From Siderastrea siderea (lineage: Eukaryota; Cnidaria; Anthozoa; Scleractinia; Rhizangiidae), in contig OZ034969.1 in the NCBI GenBank assembly GCA_964030785.1, positions 37,224,001 to 37,288,000 of the forward strand: 64,000 bases of DNA. Direction: 5' to 3'. This document shows positions 1 to 12,519 of this stretch, piece by piece (positions within the stretch are counted from its first letter, which is position 1; every line of letters starts with the position of its first letter). The notes under the pieces are model-generated. The model was not told where the DNA came from, ran no database searches, and saw only the letters and a program-made list of their open reading frames with translations. The position numbers and the translations under genes are program-made.

Positions 1-163
1 TGCCTATCGATAACCAGATAAGAATCCTACTTAAAACATCATGTTACCCTTCGGAAAAAATGCTTCTTGAATTATGCTAGTTTGTTTGTCATTCAGGGGA
101 ATTGTTTCCTTTTCCGTTTCTTTTATTCCACCCACTGAGTCGACTTTACTTTGTTCTTCATGT

Positions 164-1993
164 TCAACAAAGTATAAACTCTTTCCTGAATTCCACAAAG
201 TTGGCATATGTGGAAGGAATTTCCAGAAGGGGTCCACAGGTGTGGGCAATAGGTCTTGCACTTAAGCCCTCACATTTAATAAATGTTACCTGTATTTTCT
301 TGCCAACTAGGATATCCATTCCAGTCGTGAATTGCAAGAACGTTAGCAGCTTTAACATGTCCAGACCTCTGATAAATCATTGCAAAAACTTAAATGCATC
401 TCTTTCTCCTTCGTTTACTGGATTTGAGATGAGACAGGATAACACCTTTGTGTTTGAAACAATGTTTGAAACAGCTTGGAATTGGGGGTACTGCTTTAAC
501 TGCTCTAGAAAAGGTTGTAAAGATGCAATCATGAGATGTGGCTTTTGAACTAACTCTTGCTTGGCTATTTCAAGAATGACCTTGCTAAGGTTTTCATTAT
601 TTACCACCCTCCTACACTGGAATCTTTCCAGGAAATCATTGAATTCATCTCCCTCATCGGGAATTTCATTCTTCCTCATGACATCTACATCAACTCTTCT
701 TCCACTGGGGATGAGTATTTTGTGAAGGAGTCAACAAAAAGGGAGTCTGGAACTTGGTTGCCAAAGAGGTAGTAGCATACAAATGCCTTTGAAAAAAAAG
801 GTGGGGAAATAAGACACTGACTCATATCCCTTCACAAGAATTCTCCCAACAGCCTTCCGTTCTTCTACAAAGTGGTCGTGTCGCACAAAGGGAACCCTCT
901 CCCTCTCCCTCTCCCCTATGGTCATTGACATTGAAAATTCGTTCCAAAATAAACTATACACCTCACAGATTACACCAATACCTACCCCTGGTTCTAACTC
1001 ACCCCTTTCAATAATAATTCTAAAATCAACATTACAGTTCAAGATACTTGAGTCCTTAAAATGGTCAATTAAATCAGTTCTTACACAGGTGCGGTGAATT
1101 GTGAGAAGTCTTTCTGGAAGCTGATCTCTTGAAACTGAGTTGGGGGGAGAAGGGGGTCTCTTCTCACCAGAGCCTTGGTCATAGTTGGTACTCTCTTCAG
1201 TCAGAAGCCTTGGAGAATTGCCACATTCAGTCACATTGCCCCTTGATCCTTCATTTTCTACCTCTCTTTCGGATGAACTAGGACTTGAAAAAACTGCTAC
1301 CCGCCTGGACCTCATTTCATCCATAGTAAGGGAGACTGGGGTTTCTGTGTCATCACTACTCCCTCCATCAGCGATCCTAGAAGCTTCATATTCTCTGTCC
1401 TGTTCACATCTTATACATTCTTCACCTTCCAAAAGTGTACAGCTACATACTGAACAGACAACGCGCTTACAAACACCTGATTCTACCTGTGAGGTGTTTA
1501 AACTGCTTGGCTGTCCGAAATCTCCAGGTTCATGTTCAAATTCTGAAAATATCGCATCTTTATGTTGGGATCGAAGATAAAGGTAGGTTATTGATGGGTA
1601 GAGACCATTGTCCTTTAAATAACTTTCAACAGTTCCATCACCAGGAAATTCAATAATAGCTGTTTGGCCAGCGAAAGCACTTTTACCGTCTGGAAGAACA
1701 AAGCACTGGCTTTTTGCTTCACCGTTCTTCTGAAGAACTGGAACAAAAACCTTCGACTTCTGTTTGTAATAAATCCAACGAACTTGGATGCGATGTTCTT
1801 TATCGGCCTTTCGTTTCTCCCCCTTCGATTGACCTCTGATGCGATCGAGGAGTCCTGATAGTCGGCTGACGGTACGTTGGTTTGGATTTGACGGCGCACT
1901 GGCACTTGTAGCGGTCGATTCGACGCGTTCATTGCTGTTCTGAGCCTGACGTCTGATTTCCTCTCAGACAGTTTGTCTTATTATAGCATCCAT
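164..1993 (-). pseudogene. HECT-like (G2E3-type) ubiquitin-ligase-related gene, decayed
   Basis: The minus strand reads ATG at 1993 and stays in one frame down to 731, apart from a TGA nine codons in. After that the reading continues in other frames to about 164. The N-terminal third is basic. A Cys cluster (CSVCSCTLLEGEECIRCE) near 1430-1480 looks zinc-binding, and a Ser/Thr/acidic linker follows. The last ~300 residues resemble the HECT domain of G2E3-like proteins: the final segment has the AHTC motif (candidate catalytic Cys) followed by LEIPSTYANF, as in HECT C-lobes. Breaks lie near 785 (A run), 690, 370 and in the TGA codon. It has no visible introns, which fits a retrocopy or transposon-borne gene, and similar intronless genes are multicopy in corals from general knowledge. 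The HECT assignment is moderately sure; the gene is almost certainly non-functional. Confidence 0.55.
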
Positions 1994-2114
1994 CTTGAAA
2001 AGCAAATCAACCGAGCACGAACAACACGAGTTTCAAAATAGCGGGAGGATGCAAGGCGTCCCGACAGTCTTTGTGCCCGTAGATTAAGTTCCAGTCTCTC
2101 TCATGTGCAAAAAA

Positions 2115-2199
2115 ACACAACTGAACTGCGAGAGAAATCACAACTGAACTGTGTGAAAAATCACAACTGAACTGTGAAAAATCACAACTGAACTGTGAG
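2115..2199. repeat. Short tandem repeat, unit ~18-25 bp
   Basis: Four imperfect copies of a unit containing CACAACTGAACTG lie just upstream of the start of the HECT-like gene. Spacing varies between 18 and 25 bases. Confidence 0.8.
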
Positions 2200-3934
2200 C
2201 CTTCTAGGCCATCGTAGAATTGTGTATCACCTTTCACAATTATAATACTCAATGGGAGGATAAACTTGAAAGACACTTATTCTCGCTCGGAGAGCGAACT
2301 TTTGCCCCAGACAGCAAGTAAGTAAGATAAAAACAAAGAATTCCGTTAATTTCACAGAATTTTATTGCCGGATTTTCAGTCTTAACTAAAGCTTTGGCTA
2401 CCTGTGGGTTACCCAGTTCTTTTCCCGAGGTAGATTTTTCTTTTCTTAAAAAAAAACAGCAACAACAATAATTTGTGTATGATCTAATTAGTGGGAATCG
2501 TTAATTGTGGTTTTCTGCGGTTATATGGCGTGGTCAATCACGTGAAGCTCATATATTAGCCTGTCCTTGCTATGCATGTAATTATTACCACATTGCAGCA
2601 AACTACAAGGTATAGGAATGCATCAATTGATGGGTTTCTAGGGCAGATTTCGCCAAAGAAATCCACCAGTGTGATTTGTTGCATTCCCATACAAACTGCT
2701 ATATTTTGCTGAAGAGTGATAATCTATTCGCAGGATTGAACAGGCTATCATCGCCCAAAATGCTTAGCCTAGAAGCAGATAATACGTCAGTTACCCTCAT
2801 AAAGAAGCACAGGATTTTCGCGAACTCGAGCGTGTATTGTACTCTCGTAAACTACAAGTAGAGCTTAAGCTTTAATCACTAGCAAGGTCACAGACAGCCC
2901 AAGCTAACGTTGAGAGCTGCGCATAAATTAGACTGTTTTGTCCACGCTATGCATAATAATGACATCGAGTAAATTTCGTGGGCGTGCTAATAGTTCTCTA
3001 TTTCCCTCAAACCGACCTCTCTGGATTTCGCAGTGTCGCCTTTTGCTTGTGGACAATCTCACTCAGCCTCTCCCCGGCTGAAGGCAGTTTTGTCGTCTAA
3101 ACACGGCTCGCAAAGATTCATGTGTGCACTTCAAATGAAAACGCATACCAGGAAAGGCGAGTTTCGTACTTTAAGAGGGATTTTCGACAGCTCAAAATAG
3201 GATCTGGGACCCATGAGAAAGAACAGAGGTATGCGAAAGACACAAGAATACACCTTTGAAGTTTTAGGGCGATTTGACTATTGTGATAATATATAGATTT
3301 AGCCAAGGCTAAAGGCGGAGCCGCGAAGGAATAAACTGGTGTTCGTTTCTCAAAAATAGTCCTGAAACTTTTCGGTCTGAAATATATTTCGGGACTTTTT
3401 TTGACTCGTTCGCTTTCCAAAAGTGTTCCTCAAAAAGCCTGAAAGTGTTCCGAATTGTCCTCCAATATGTGGGGATCTGTTCTGTAAAACCAAGCTCGAA
3501 AGGTCATTCTAGAGGCTGAGCACAGCTTGATTATTCTACTCACGAGCCGTCTAGCTTGGTGTTTGCAATGTTTCCATATCCTGTCATTAACTGTCAAGGC
3601 TTGTCAAATCTCCTTGGATTATTGGCTGTTCGCTTGAATGAACTTGAAACGGCGCTCATTTACAAAAACAAAATAAAAATTATTCGACTGTTTAAATGGG
3701 TTATCTTCATCGCGTTCGGGTGTTAACAAATAACATGAACTGCCACTAAATAAAAATATTAGTCTGGTCAAAAATTTATACTGACATTTCACCGGCATTT
3801 TACTGGGATTACCCGAAAGAAAGGATCTGGGGAGCTTCGAAGCACTTGTAATAAACTTATCGAAGAAATGTCGCGTAGGTTTTAGCAGCCGCGAAAAAAT
3901 TCAAGCACTTTGAGGAACACACATTACTTACCGG
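2200..3934. other. No gene recognised
   Basis: The stretch is AT-rich, with only short open frames on both strands. None shows a family motif or convincing splice-flanked coding sequence. Confidence 0.5.
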
Positions 3935-4410
3935 ATAAAATAGCTTTAAACTCAAAACTGCTTCGCTTATAGTTACTTAAGTAACCCTTATATTTCGTTC
4001 TCTAACTTGAGACCATCGAGATTGAAAACAAACAAACAAACACCGTCCAAACATTCTTAACTCTGTGGCATAAGTTTTGCGGCTGCAAATTGTCTGAAAT
4101 TCGAGCGCTTTTAAAAGGGCACAGCACTGTTTTTGGAAGCTTTTCGGATATAATAGGTTTAAACCGACAACTGCTTCGCTTATAGTTTTTCAAATACCTG
4201 TTATATTTCGTTCTCTAACTAGAGACCACCAAGATTCAAAACAAAGAAACGCCAAACACGCTTTAATTAAATTATTATTATGCCGGCATGAGTTTTGCGG
4301 ATGCCAAGTAAGCCTATATAAAGGTAGGCGCTTTGAGGAACGCACAAAACTGTTTTCGGAAGCTTTTGGGATAAAATAGCTTTAAACTGACAACTGCTTC
4401 GCTTAAAAGA
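3935..4410. repeat. Diverged tandem repeat, ~2.3 copies of ~220 bp
   Basis: Three starts of the same unit are visible near 3940, 4148 and 4373. Each has ATAAAATAGCTTTAAACT-like sequence, then AACTGCTTCGCTTA. The first two also share a TTATATTTCGTTCTCTAACT stretch and a later AGTTTTGCGG motif. Confidence 0.75.
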
Positions 4411-5190
4411 TTATTACTATTGAAAACTTCTAGGACAAGAAAATCGGAGAGACCGGACAGTCAAAATTGAAAGCAAAGCTTGTGCAGTTGTCTTGCGGCT
4501 GTGCTTAGACCTACTGTTATGAATAAACAAGCACAAAATAATGGACAGAGAAATCATTTTTGAAAAAAGTTTATTCGAAAACCCGTAAGTTTATACTTAA
4601 ATGCAATTCGCGTTACGCTTCCAAAATCGTAGGTCGGTCCACGCGAGTGAAATCGGCTGAACATGGCAAAATATTCAAGAATCTGTCACAAAACTGAGCG
4701 CGTTTTCTAATAATTTCTTAAAGTCAAAAGTAAATGACACATTTCTAATGGCATAAATCAAATTTCCATTTCAAAACGTAATTTCTTTCATTGTAATACT
4801 CGAAGACCCTTTAAAAACTTTACTTACTCCGTTGTGTTTCAGAACAGGGCAAACTCTCCGCCGTGAAGAAAACAAAGCGATGAAGTCCTTTGAATGCAGC
4901 TTTCGTAACTTGAAGTTTTCGCCTTCTACCATTATTCTTTTGAACTTTTTCTTTCCATTTATGGATATTAGATGTTTTTTTTGTCAAGTATAAAACTTCA
5001 AGACTCTCGAGCAATCGTTAAATGCTAAAGATGCTTAAGCTTTTTCAAAAGCGACGATGTTCATGCGATTTCCCGCGAAGAAAAACGCCGGTTGCCCAGA
5101 AGCACCGCGCGATTTCCCGCCAAGAAAAGATGGCATGCTCTACCCCGTCGGGTTGTCTTGGGACTCCCCTCCCCCTCACACAGAGTCTGT

Positions 5191-5230
5191 GCGGACGGAC
5201 GGACGGACGGACGGACGTACGGACGGACGG
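5191..5230. repeat. GGAC/CGGA microsatellite
   Basis: About ten GGAC units with one GTAC interruption, inside a GC-richer 300 bp island (5040-5370) that stands out from the AT-rich flanks. The island itself reads like a dispersed repeat; no gene is recognisable in it. Confidence 0.85.
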
Positions 5231-5399
5231 TCACGTGACTATTACGTCACAACCAAAATTTCTCGGATTGATAGGTTACCAAATTTCCTTAGCAATGGAG
5301 CTCCACTGGCGGGCTTTGCCCGCAGGCTCCGCTATAATTTATCGAACCTCAAGAGAGGTGCAGTGTGAAACTGTTTTCTGCCTTTAATTAATTCTTAAC

Positions 5400-6594
5400 A
5401 TTCAGCAAACATGATAAATAAAAGCCTCAATTTCTCTCCCAGAAAGGTTCAAACCAGCCCAGGAAGCCCTCAAATAATGACCAATACAAAAACGAAATAA
5501 GGCAAATTACTTTTATTTCGACTTCTTTCTGATTTGTGGCAATTTGAGACGTTTTGTAGCATTTCCATACAAATTCTTAAATGTTGCCGATGTCATTATT
5601 ATGCTTGGCGTTGAAAAAACAGTCGAATTTATGCGTAGCTCTAAACGTTAGCTTGGGCTGCCTGTGGCAAGGTCTGTATTTTCTTGAAATGGAAATGACA
5701 CCACTGATCAAAGAAAAGAGTACCTTGCTTCCCCCGCCGAAACTATAAATTAGAAACAACACGATGTAAAAGACTGCGATTCGAACTACCAACTTTGTTG
5801 AAAGTTGAAAGTTCGGTCTCACGGGTTTGATTGACCACAAAAGCGAGTTATCATTTTATAATACAACATTTTATTTCTCTGGATAAAAATATTTGATACT
5901 GCTGTGGCTAAACTCCTTCAAAGAGGGACAAATTTAACTCAACCGTAAACAATATATGTTATTCCCCTTTTAAACAATGGCTCACTAATGGTGAGATTCT
6001 GGACATTCCGAAAACGCGTCACGTTTCAAACTATATACATGTCCGAGTAATTTTCGACCACTCAATTTTGATCAAATTTTCAATTTCCTTCAAACTTTTT
6101 GTACGAGAAAAGGTTGAGATAGGATTAATGAAAACACATTTCGTTTGTTAGTAATCTTTAGTATACCCGAGATTTTAAAGCAGTTGTTGTTAACAGCCGG
6201 AGCCCTCAAAATTGTCCTTTCGTCGAGTCGAAATTAGCCAATTTTGGGATGTCTGCGGCGACCGTACATTTGTCCACAAAATCTAACTTTTATACCAGTA
6301 ACACTTACATCATTTTACTTTATAAATATGATGGCAACAACTGTAGCAACTGTAGTGTGACCGAGTGTGACTGCACAGCAAGCGTACAAATTTTGAGGGG
6401 TACAAATTAAAATCATACTATAAATGTTGCCCAGCTCTACATCTACGGCTGTATTTCAACAGTTAAAAGGGTACAAATTTCATGGTTCTGTAACGGATTC
6501 AATCAATTTCGACGTCCTCTTTCGTTCGCTTCCAGCAAGCGATCACGTGAGCTAAAAGCCTGAAGAGCCCCACTATGTTGCGCGAAGAGAGTGA
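5400..6594. other. No gene recognised
   Basis: AT-rich non-coding sequence with short open frames only. I see no motif, repeat or splice-flanked exon that I can support. Confidence 0.5.
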
Positions 6595-6599
6595 ACACT

Positions 6600-6656
6600 T
6601 GTATCATGAGCCCCTGGCTCGGGAGATTGGGTAACCACTCCCTGTGTTCCTGACAT
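6600..6656 (+). mobile_element. LINE-type 3' end fragment
   Basis: The sequence TATCATGAGCCCCTGGCTC...GTTCCTGAC is nearly the reverse complement of 12105-12165. There the same unit ends in a (TTATCC)n microsatellite tail, as non-LTR retroposon 3' ends often do. This copy lacks the tail and runs into an AT-rich stretch. Confidence 0.5.
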
Positions 6657-6987
6657 ATATTATATTAAATATATTATTAAATTGTAACAGTCTGTTGACT
6701 AAGAAAGCCCCAGTGACGGATTAAAAGAACAAAGATAAATCCAGGAATGGCACCTGAAAAATACTACCACCTATATCTTGTTTCAATTGCATTACCGCTG
6801 ATCGCAACAACACATTTCCTGGCTGATCGCACCGGAAATGACACTGGAAATTTAAGCGGGAAATCACTAACTTGTAAGTGACCAGTAATTCGATTGCCTT
6901 GCAAACCATTTTAGAAAAATAAGTTGCAATCGGAGTAAAGTTTTGATTGTGTTGCGTTCACGGAAATAACTATAACAAGTAATTTCT

Positions 6988-7529
6988 AGTAGAAAAATAT
7001 ACGGAACGACTGATTCTTACGGCAGTTAAAGAAAGTCACAGAAGACGAAATACGTAAAGTAAAAATATGTAACAAAAATTTGCCCTATATTTCGGTTTGT
7101 AAGACAAACCTTCTGGGGCTCAAGAGTAAAATGAGTAAATATGTTACAGGATCGTTAACATAAAAGTTTAAAAATTTAAAAATAAATGAATACGATAGGC
7201 TTGTAGCTGAACAAGAAGTGTTCTCAATGTAGCTCACCACGTCTGTTTAATCCTTGCTGCTCCAGTGTCTTAGCCTTGTCAATTAAGTGTGCCTCACGCG
7301 CTTTTCTTACCAACCTATCATATTCATTTATTTTTAAATTTTTAAACTTTTATGTTAACGGCCCTGTAACGTATTTACTCATTTTACTCTTGTAGCCCCT
7401 GAAGAAGGTTTGTCTTGCAAACCGAAATATCGGGCAAATTTTTGTTACATATTTTTACTTTACGTATTTCGTCTTCTTGGTCTTTCTTTAACTGCCGTAA
7501 GGATCAGTCGTTCCGTATATTTTTTTACT
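6988..7529. repeat. Inverted pair of Penelope-type terminal sequences
   Basis: The arm 6988-7200 is the imperfect reverse complement of 7312-7529, with about 110 bases between them. Both arms carry the same run from an AAAATATACGG end through GAAATAT(C/A)GGGC to a TTTAAATTTTTAAA-like end. Inverted terminal copies are typical of Penelope-like elements. A second reading is a hairpin MITE. No coding remnant lies inside. Confidence 0.65.
7399..7427 (+). ncRNA. Hammerhead-ribozyme-like core in a Penelope-type end
   Basis: CTGAAGA is followed, after one extra A, by a six-pair hairpin (GGTTTG, loop TCTTG, CAAACC) and then GAAA. This is the order of the hammerhead core (CUGANGA, stem II, GAAA). Hammerhead motifs are known in the terminal repeats of Penelope-like elements. 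The extra A before stem II and the unproven outer stems keep confidence low. The inverted copy near 7095-7125 has lost the CTGANGA box. Confidence 0.4.
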
Positions 7530-7563
7530 TTAAATGTTTTACTCATGATCCAGGTCTACTTAA

Positions 7564-8547
7564 ACACGGAGCGAGCCTATAAAAGGATCATGGGAAGCAT
7601 TTTGTTGGCTTCATTTGACAAATTCAAATGTAGGGGAAGCAACGGTCGTGAAACGTTTGAACAGTTACAAACTTTTCCTTTGACTAAATGGCTCTCTAGT
7701 AAAAAATAAAACTATGAAAAACTTGAGTTATAACCAAAAAGTTGCCCTGATGCCATTTACTGTAAGATTTCAACTGGAGTTCAGTAAATACAACCGCCTT
7801 TATGTCGACCAGAAATTATTTTGCAGAATATTAAACCGAAACATTGTGTCTACAGTTGAAATATTGGCGGGCGTTTTAACGTGGATAAAAGCCCAAAAAC
7901 TCATTGGATACCTTTTAATTTTTGGTCAGTTCATGAGTGGGACCGACTTAAAACGGTTTAGTTTAATATCATTTTCTGCAAGTTTCCAAATTATTTTGAG
8001 TGTTTTGTTTGCACGCGATGTTGTTTGAACCACTCGCTCTTATTTAATACACTGTCATTACCACGGCTCTACAAAAAAAGTATTTTCTTTTCTCTAAAAC
8101 ATAGGGAATAAAATAAGATGAAATTTTGGTCTTTTTTTTTAATCAGGTGTGTCATCTTCAGTCGTGCTTGAATTATTTGTCCTGAGCGGTTTCAAATTTT
8201 CAAGCATTAGCGGCGGGTCCGGTTTTGCCTCTCGATTGTTTTCTACGTTTAAAACTTTGCAATGCAAAATCCGAGCTTAAAAACGAAGACTTTATTTTCA
8301 ACTCATGCGATGATCGGAAATTTGTTATTTACCGATTTACTACTGTTTATTTTGTAGAGCTAAAAAAATTATTTACATGGCTTATAGAGCAAAGATTTGC
8401 GAGGATGTTTGAAGTAAATTTGGAGTGCTCCTTGTTGGCTTCCCGTCTGGTCGGTGAGCCAATCAAATGCGCCTGTTTGCCGCCCTTTAGGATTTGTGAT
8501 TGACAGGCTGAACACCTCAGCCTCAGTCATGTAGGCTCGCTCCGTGT
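7564..8547. mobile_element. TTAA-flanked non-autonomous element, TIR ACACGGAGCGAGCC
   Basis: TTAA at 7560-7563 and at 8548-8551 flanks a 984 bp segment. Its ends are inverted: ACACGGAGCGAGCC at the left and GGCTCGCTCCGTGT at the right. TTAA target sites are used by piggyBac- and Kolobok-type transposons. Two open frames inside (7714-8028 and 8225-8503) show no transposase motif. A related half-end (TTTAACACGGAGCGAGCTGAGG) recurs at 39984 and 46909 within the duplicated intron. Confidence 0.65.
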
Positions 8548-8737
8548 TTAAGATCCGGCAACTCTCAACGCCTTGTCGCTGTGGTCCTGCCAGTTTATAA
8601 ACTTTGCATTATAAGTAATTTCTACGCTACTAAAAGACGACTTAATAACACTGGCATATTTTAAACTGTCTTAGGGAAACGAGAGAGTAGGCTACGATTG
8701 TAGCCACCTCTCATCGTTCCCGGCTGCTAGGGATGTT

Positions 8738-8839
8738 TGCACTGATTGACTGGCTCGCTGACTGAACTGACTGACAGATTGACTCACTAAATGAATAGAT
8801 TGATTGATTGCTTGCTTGCTCGCTTACTTGCTTGCTTAC

Positions 8840-8920
<81 letters not shown>
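8738..8920. repeat. GATT microsatellite with degenerate leader
   Basis: A pure (GATT)n run covers about 8840-8920. The preceding 100 bases are degenerate CTTGC, GACTGACT and GATTGATT units. Confidence 0.95.
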
Positions 8921-9411
8921 AAATGCAATCGATCGATCTATGCAAGACCATTATGCAAGACCAAGAAAGCACGTGAGTAAATTAAAACCGCGGGAAGTCA
9001 GGGTAGGGGTACTTAGAGTCATGATTGGGCCAACAGCACTATCAAAGACGGAGCGTGTGTTTAACGGTTTGGGAGAATATAAAAGGTAGCCCTAGAGAAC
9101 ATGGAGTTTGAATGATAATAAGAATGAGAATGATATCAATCTATAAGGATAGGAAAGGGATAAGTTTTTTAAAGGAATTGACTCGGATACACGCAACAGC
9201 ACTGTGGGAAGATCTCGACAAGCAAATAACGCATATGAGATTTTGACTTCGTTCCAGTTTATTACTATCACCACTGAACTCATCCTTGTCTAGCAGGCAT
9301 GTTTGACCACCAGCTAGACGACACAAAATTTGAACACCTTCCTCTGAACATGTTGACCAATTATGCATCTTCTTGTAAAAGCCAACTGATGTTTTATTCT
9401 TGCCAACCCTT

Positions 9412-9429
9412 CCCCCCCCCCCCCCCCCC
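9412..9429. repeat. Poly-C tract
   Basis: Eighteen consecutive C residues, followed by ACCCC. Confidence 0.95.
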
Positions 9430-9719
9430 ACCCCGGCAACCTACCTGTCCTATTTTTACTGATTGTTACTTCATTTATGTTGCAGTAGAAATACAAACAA
9501 TGTCCTTTCATGTTATTTAAACGGCTGGTCACCACCAATATCTCATCGACAAATCAATTTTTGTAGCCACTACCCTGATTTTATAGATCAGGAACGTATC
9601 ACACCATATTGTGGCTACAGTGGAAAGCACGCCCGGTATGGGTGAGAGTATAAAGAGCAAAAGGATGATGGCCCAATTTTATGTATATAACTTTTTCCAG
9701 TCATATGCAGCAAATCAGG

Positions 9720-10380
9720 CTTTGATCGTCTTAAGGTCAGGAGACACGAAAGGACACGTCCTAGACACCTAGACACTTGTCCCGGCGACAGGTCCCTTGT
9801 AGTGTTTGTACAACACGAAGGGACCTGTTGTGGAGTCTTATTACAATCATGTTGCGCAGAAACAAGTCCCTTGCGCGTGCACTGAGGGGGAGATCTGTCG
9901 ATAAAGTTCGATTTGGTCTTTGATTACCGTATTTTCTCGATTAAACGCCGGGCCCCGAGTAAACGCCGGGTATAAAAGAGGGAATTGTAAATAAGCTCCT
10001 CAGACGTTTGCTTTTTGTATAATAAACTTAAGATTTAAGGGAAAGATGCACGGCTGCCAAGAAAAGCGACTAACAACCCTTTCTTAAAATATGGCGGGCC
10101 CAAATAAACTGCCAATTCAAAGAAATGCCGGGTTCACCATGCCTACTTTGAAATAAACGCCGGGGGCGTTTAATTGAGAAAATACGGGAGTTAGTTTTAC
10201 TTGGTCGCAAGGCTTAAAGGGACAAGCTTAGAGCTTTTCATTTCAAACCAGTTTGAATTCGTGGGCCAAGGTGAGACCGGCGACTCAATTGGAGAGATAG
10301 ACAGTTCACACAAAGGGATATGTTTCCGGGACTTGTGATAGGGACAAGTTCCCAGGACTTGTCCCTTCGCGTATGCCGAT
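9720..10380. mobile_element. Repeat with GGACTTGTCCC-like subrepeats, hosting a MITE
   Basis: Both sides (9745-9870 and 10300-10372) carry clustered variants of GACACTTGTCCC, GACAGGTCCCTT and GGGACAAGTTCCC in both orientations. This is a pattern of subterminal repeats in non-autonomous elements. The middle is occupied by the element at 9927-10187. Outer ends are not resolved. Confidence 0.4.
9927..10187. mobile_element. MITE with CCGTATTTTCTC termini
   Basis: The left end reads CCGTATTTTCTCGATTAAAC and the right end is its inverse with one mismatch (ending GAGAAAATACGG). The element is 261 bp. AAACGCCGGG recurs inside near both ends. It has no coding capacity. Confidence 0.75.
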
Positions 10381-10389
10381 ATTTAAGTG

Positions 10390-12050
10390 AGAGCTTAACT
10401 CCTCTGTATAAACTAGCAGCGATTTTTGAATAATTTTACGGCGATTTAATAACGGTTTTGATGAGATGGGAGTAGAGTGCAAGAGATAGATGCAAAAAAA
10501 TACCACCGAGATTCCCTGGACAAGATATTTTAAATAAACGTTGGAGCAATCTCGAATCGATTAATTCAGGAAAAATGTTGTGAGCCCCAAAAGGTACAGA
10601 AGACAACAATTTCAATAATCGTGCCCCCCAAGCCCTCCTCCCCCCCAAACAAAAAAAGCAGAAAAGAAAAGAAAAAATTCTTCGCGCCTTAAGGAATTTT
10701 TTTTTTTTTGACAAGTAGAAATTCTAAGCGTTTGTAAAAACAAGGGACTTTAAGGAACAATTACCAAGAGCCATAAAGGAGAGAGAGGGTATTTAGGGTA
10801 TCTTAATTGCAAAAAGTTATTTTTTGAAACAAATGCCGACGTTAATGGAAGCAAGTTCCGGTGCCCGGCTTGTCCCCAGGGCAACCCGTGCCTTAAATCG
10901 CTTTTCTTCGCCAGAGCAGAACCTCTAAAACTGGTGGCAATTTAAAATGACAAAACTTCACAATTTTGTAAGAATAATGCGGAAAGCAATCGAAATTATT
11001 AATCTCTAATTAAATCTGGAAGTCAACGTAGTCTCAGTCATATTAAATTAACGGAAGAGAAAGACAACTTTCAGCAACCACAATGGCAACGCGAAGGAAA
11101 ACATCACTTTAAAGTGACTTCACAATCTTTTCAACTTCTTTATGATCATTCCAACTCGTCTAATCTGTCTGATGCAGCCGAACTATCTAGAAGCTGAATT
11201 TTTGAGGACGGCGGAACAGTTCAAGAAGAAGAAAGAAAATTCACCGTCGTGTGTTCATGTTCTGGCAAAGCTTTGAATTTGGTCATTTCACTCGGTACTT
11301 GTGTATAGAACTGCAAAGAAATGCACCAAAAATTATAACGCACTTGCAGGTCACTGCTTTGCTGATTAAAGCTTTTCTTTTGTGACGTTTCCACGAACTA
11401 TTGCCGTCGTGTTTCCTTAAGCTCCCTATTATTAACAAGCAGTCACATTAGAGCTGTTTATACGAGTAAAATAATACGCGACTTACACAAGACGCGAGGT
11501 GACCGTATAAATGGTACAAAAAACACCGTTAGCGCCTTACACAAGACAAGTCGCAACTTGTGGAGGAAGACTAGGGTTGGAAGGCTATGCTTACATACGC
11601 CAAGGCTTATGCAAGACGCGAAGGTGATCGCAAAAAGGCATCGCACCCATCTTTTTTTTTTTTCGGCGTCTCATTTTAGACGGGGCCACCTTCTAGGCAT
11701 GCGTACATTTTTCCGCCTTTCTTGCTGACTTAAAGGAATACAACCAGAACGAGAATCGAGCAGGACAAGCAGGACCCAGTCAGGATTTCATCTCACAGCT
11801 GCCGTCTTTTTTCTTTTTTGTACATGATTTTCACATATGGGAATATTTTTTTAATTTTGACAAAGAGAGCTGCTTTGCGGTTGAATTTTGTCTAAGAAAG
11901 GAGGAAGAAAAACCTCTGGGACAAGGGTAAACAGTGGGTAGGCAAATTACATATTTTGGTCTAAAAATGGGTAAGCGTTTGTTATACTCAGATGCGCCGT
12001 TATCCCTACCCTATAAATTGTGTACGTGACATAAGCCCCATTATTGATAC
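10390..12050. other. No gene recognised
   Basis: Short open frames only. Weak direct repeats of CTTACACAAGAC occur near 11480-11620. No family motif or exon-like segment can be supported. Confidence 0.5.
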
Positions 12051-12072
12051 ATAATGAGAATCAAAATGTTGT

Positions 12073-12180
12073 AACGATAAGGATAAGGATAAGGATAATT
12101 TATTTAACGTCAGGAACACAGGGAGTGGTTGCCCAATCTCCTGAGCCAGGGGCTCATGATACAAGTGTTTAACAAAACAA
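12073..12180 (-). mobile_element. LINE-type 3' end with (TTATCC)n tail
   Basis: Read on the minus strand, the unit TCATGAGCCCCTGGCTCAGG...GTTCCTGACG ends in three to four TTATCC repeats. The body matches the plus-strand fragment at 6600-6656. This is a 5'-truncated retroposon tail. Confidence 0.55.
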
Positions 12181-12424
12181 ATCTATGAAAAAAGCTAGCT
12201 AAAAAATCAAGAACAAATTAACACAACTAGTTAGTTAATTACAGTTAAAAATGCTTATAGGGTTGTGTGCTAAATACAAAGATATTTGACAAAAGGTGAC
12301 GTCAAAGTAGCAAAAGTTCAAAGAAACAATAATGAAATGAAAATTGCAAAAACCTTTATTATGAACATGACCACGTAAGCAGTATACTTTATTAAGTTTT
12401 TAGCAATCTTGTGCACTTTTTTAG

Positions 12425-12513
12425 CCCCTTCAATGGTTTTAACAAGTGTTGGATTTACGATCACTTGTACTACCAATGCAACATATAATAGTAAAAAGAC
12501 CCTAATATTTCAG
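12425..12513 (+). CDS. Candidate host exon, Thr/Ser-rich (tentative)
   Basis: An 89 bp open segment lies between a pyrimidine-rich acceptor (CACTTTTTTAG) and a CAG/GTAAAA donor. In its only open frame it gives about 29 residues rich in Thr and Ser with an NAT glycosylation site. It enters in phase 1 and leaves in phase 0, which would join the phase-0 start of the exon at 20012. There is no family motif and the splice signals could arise by chance, so this is the weakest exon of the series. Confidence 0.25.
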
Positions 12514-12519
12514 GTAAAA

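Noticed and set aside
1185..1656. Plus-strand frames opposite the HECT-like gene
   Set aside because: Mirror of the coding strand; the minus frame has the domain content.
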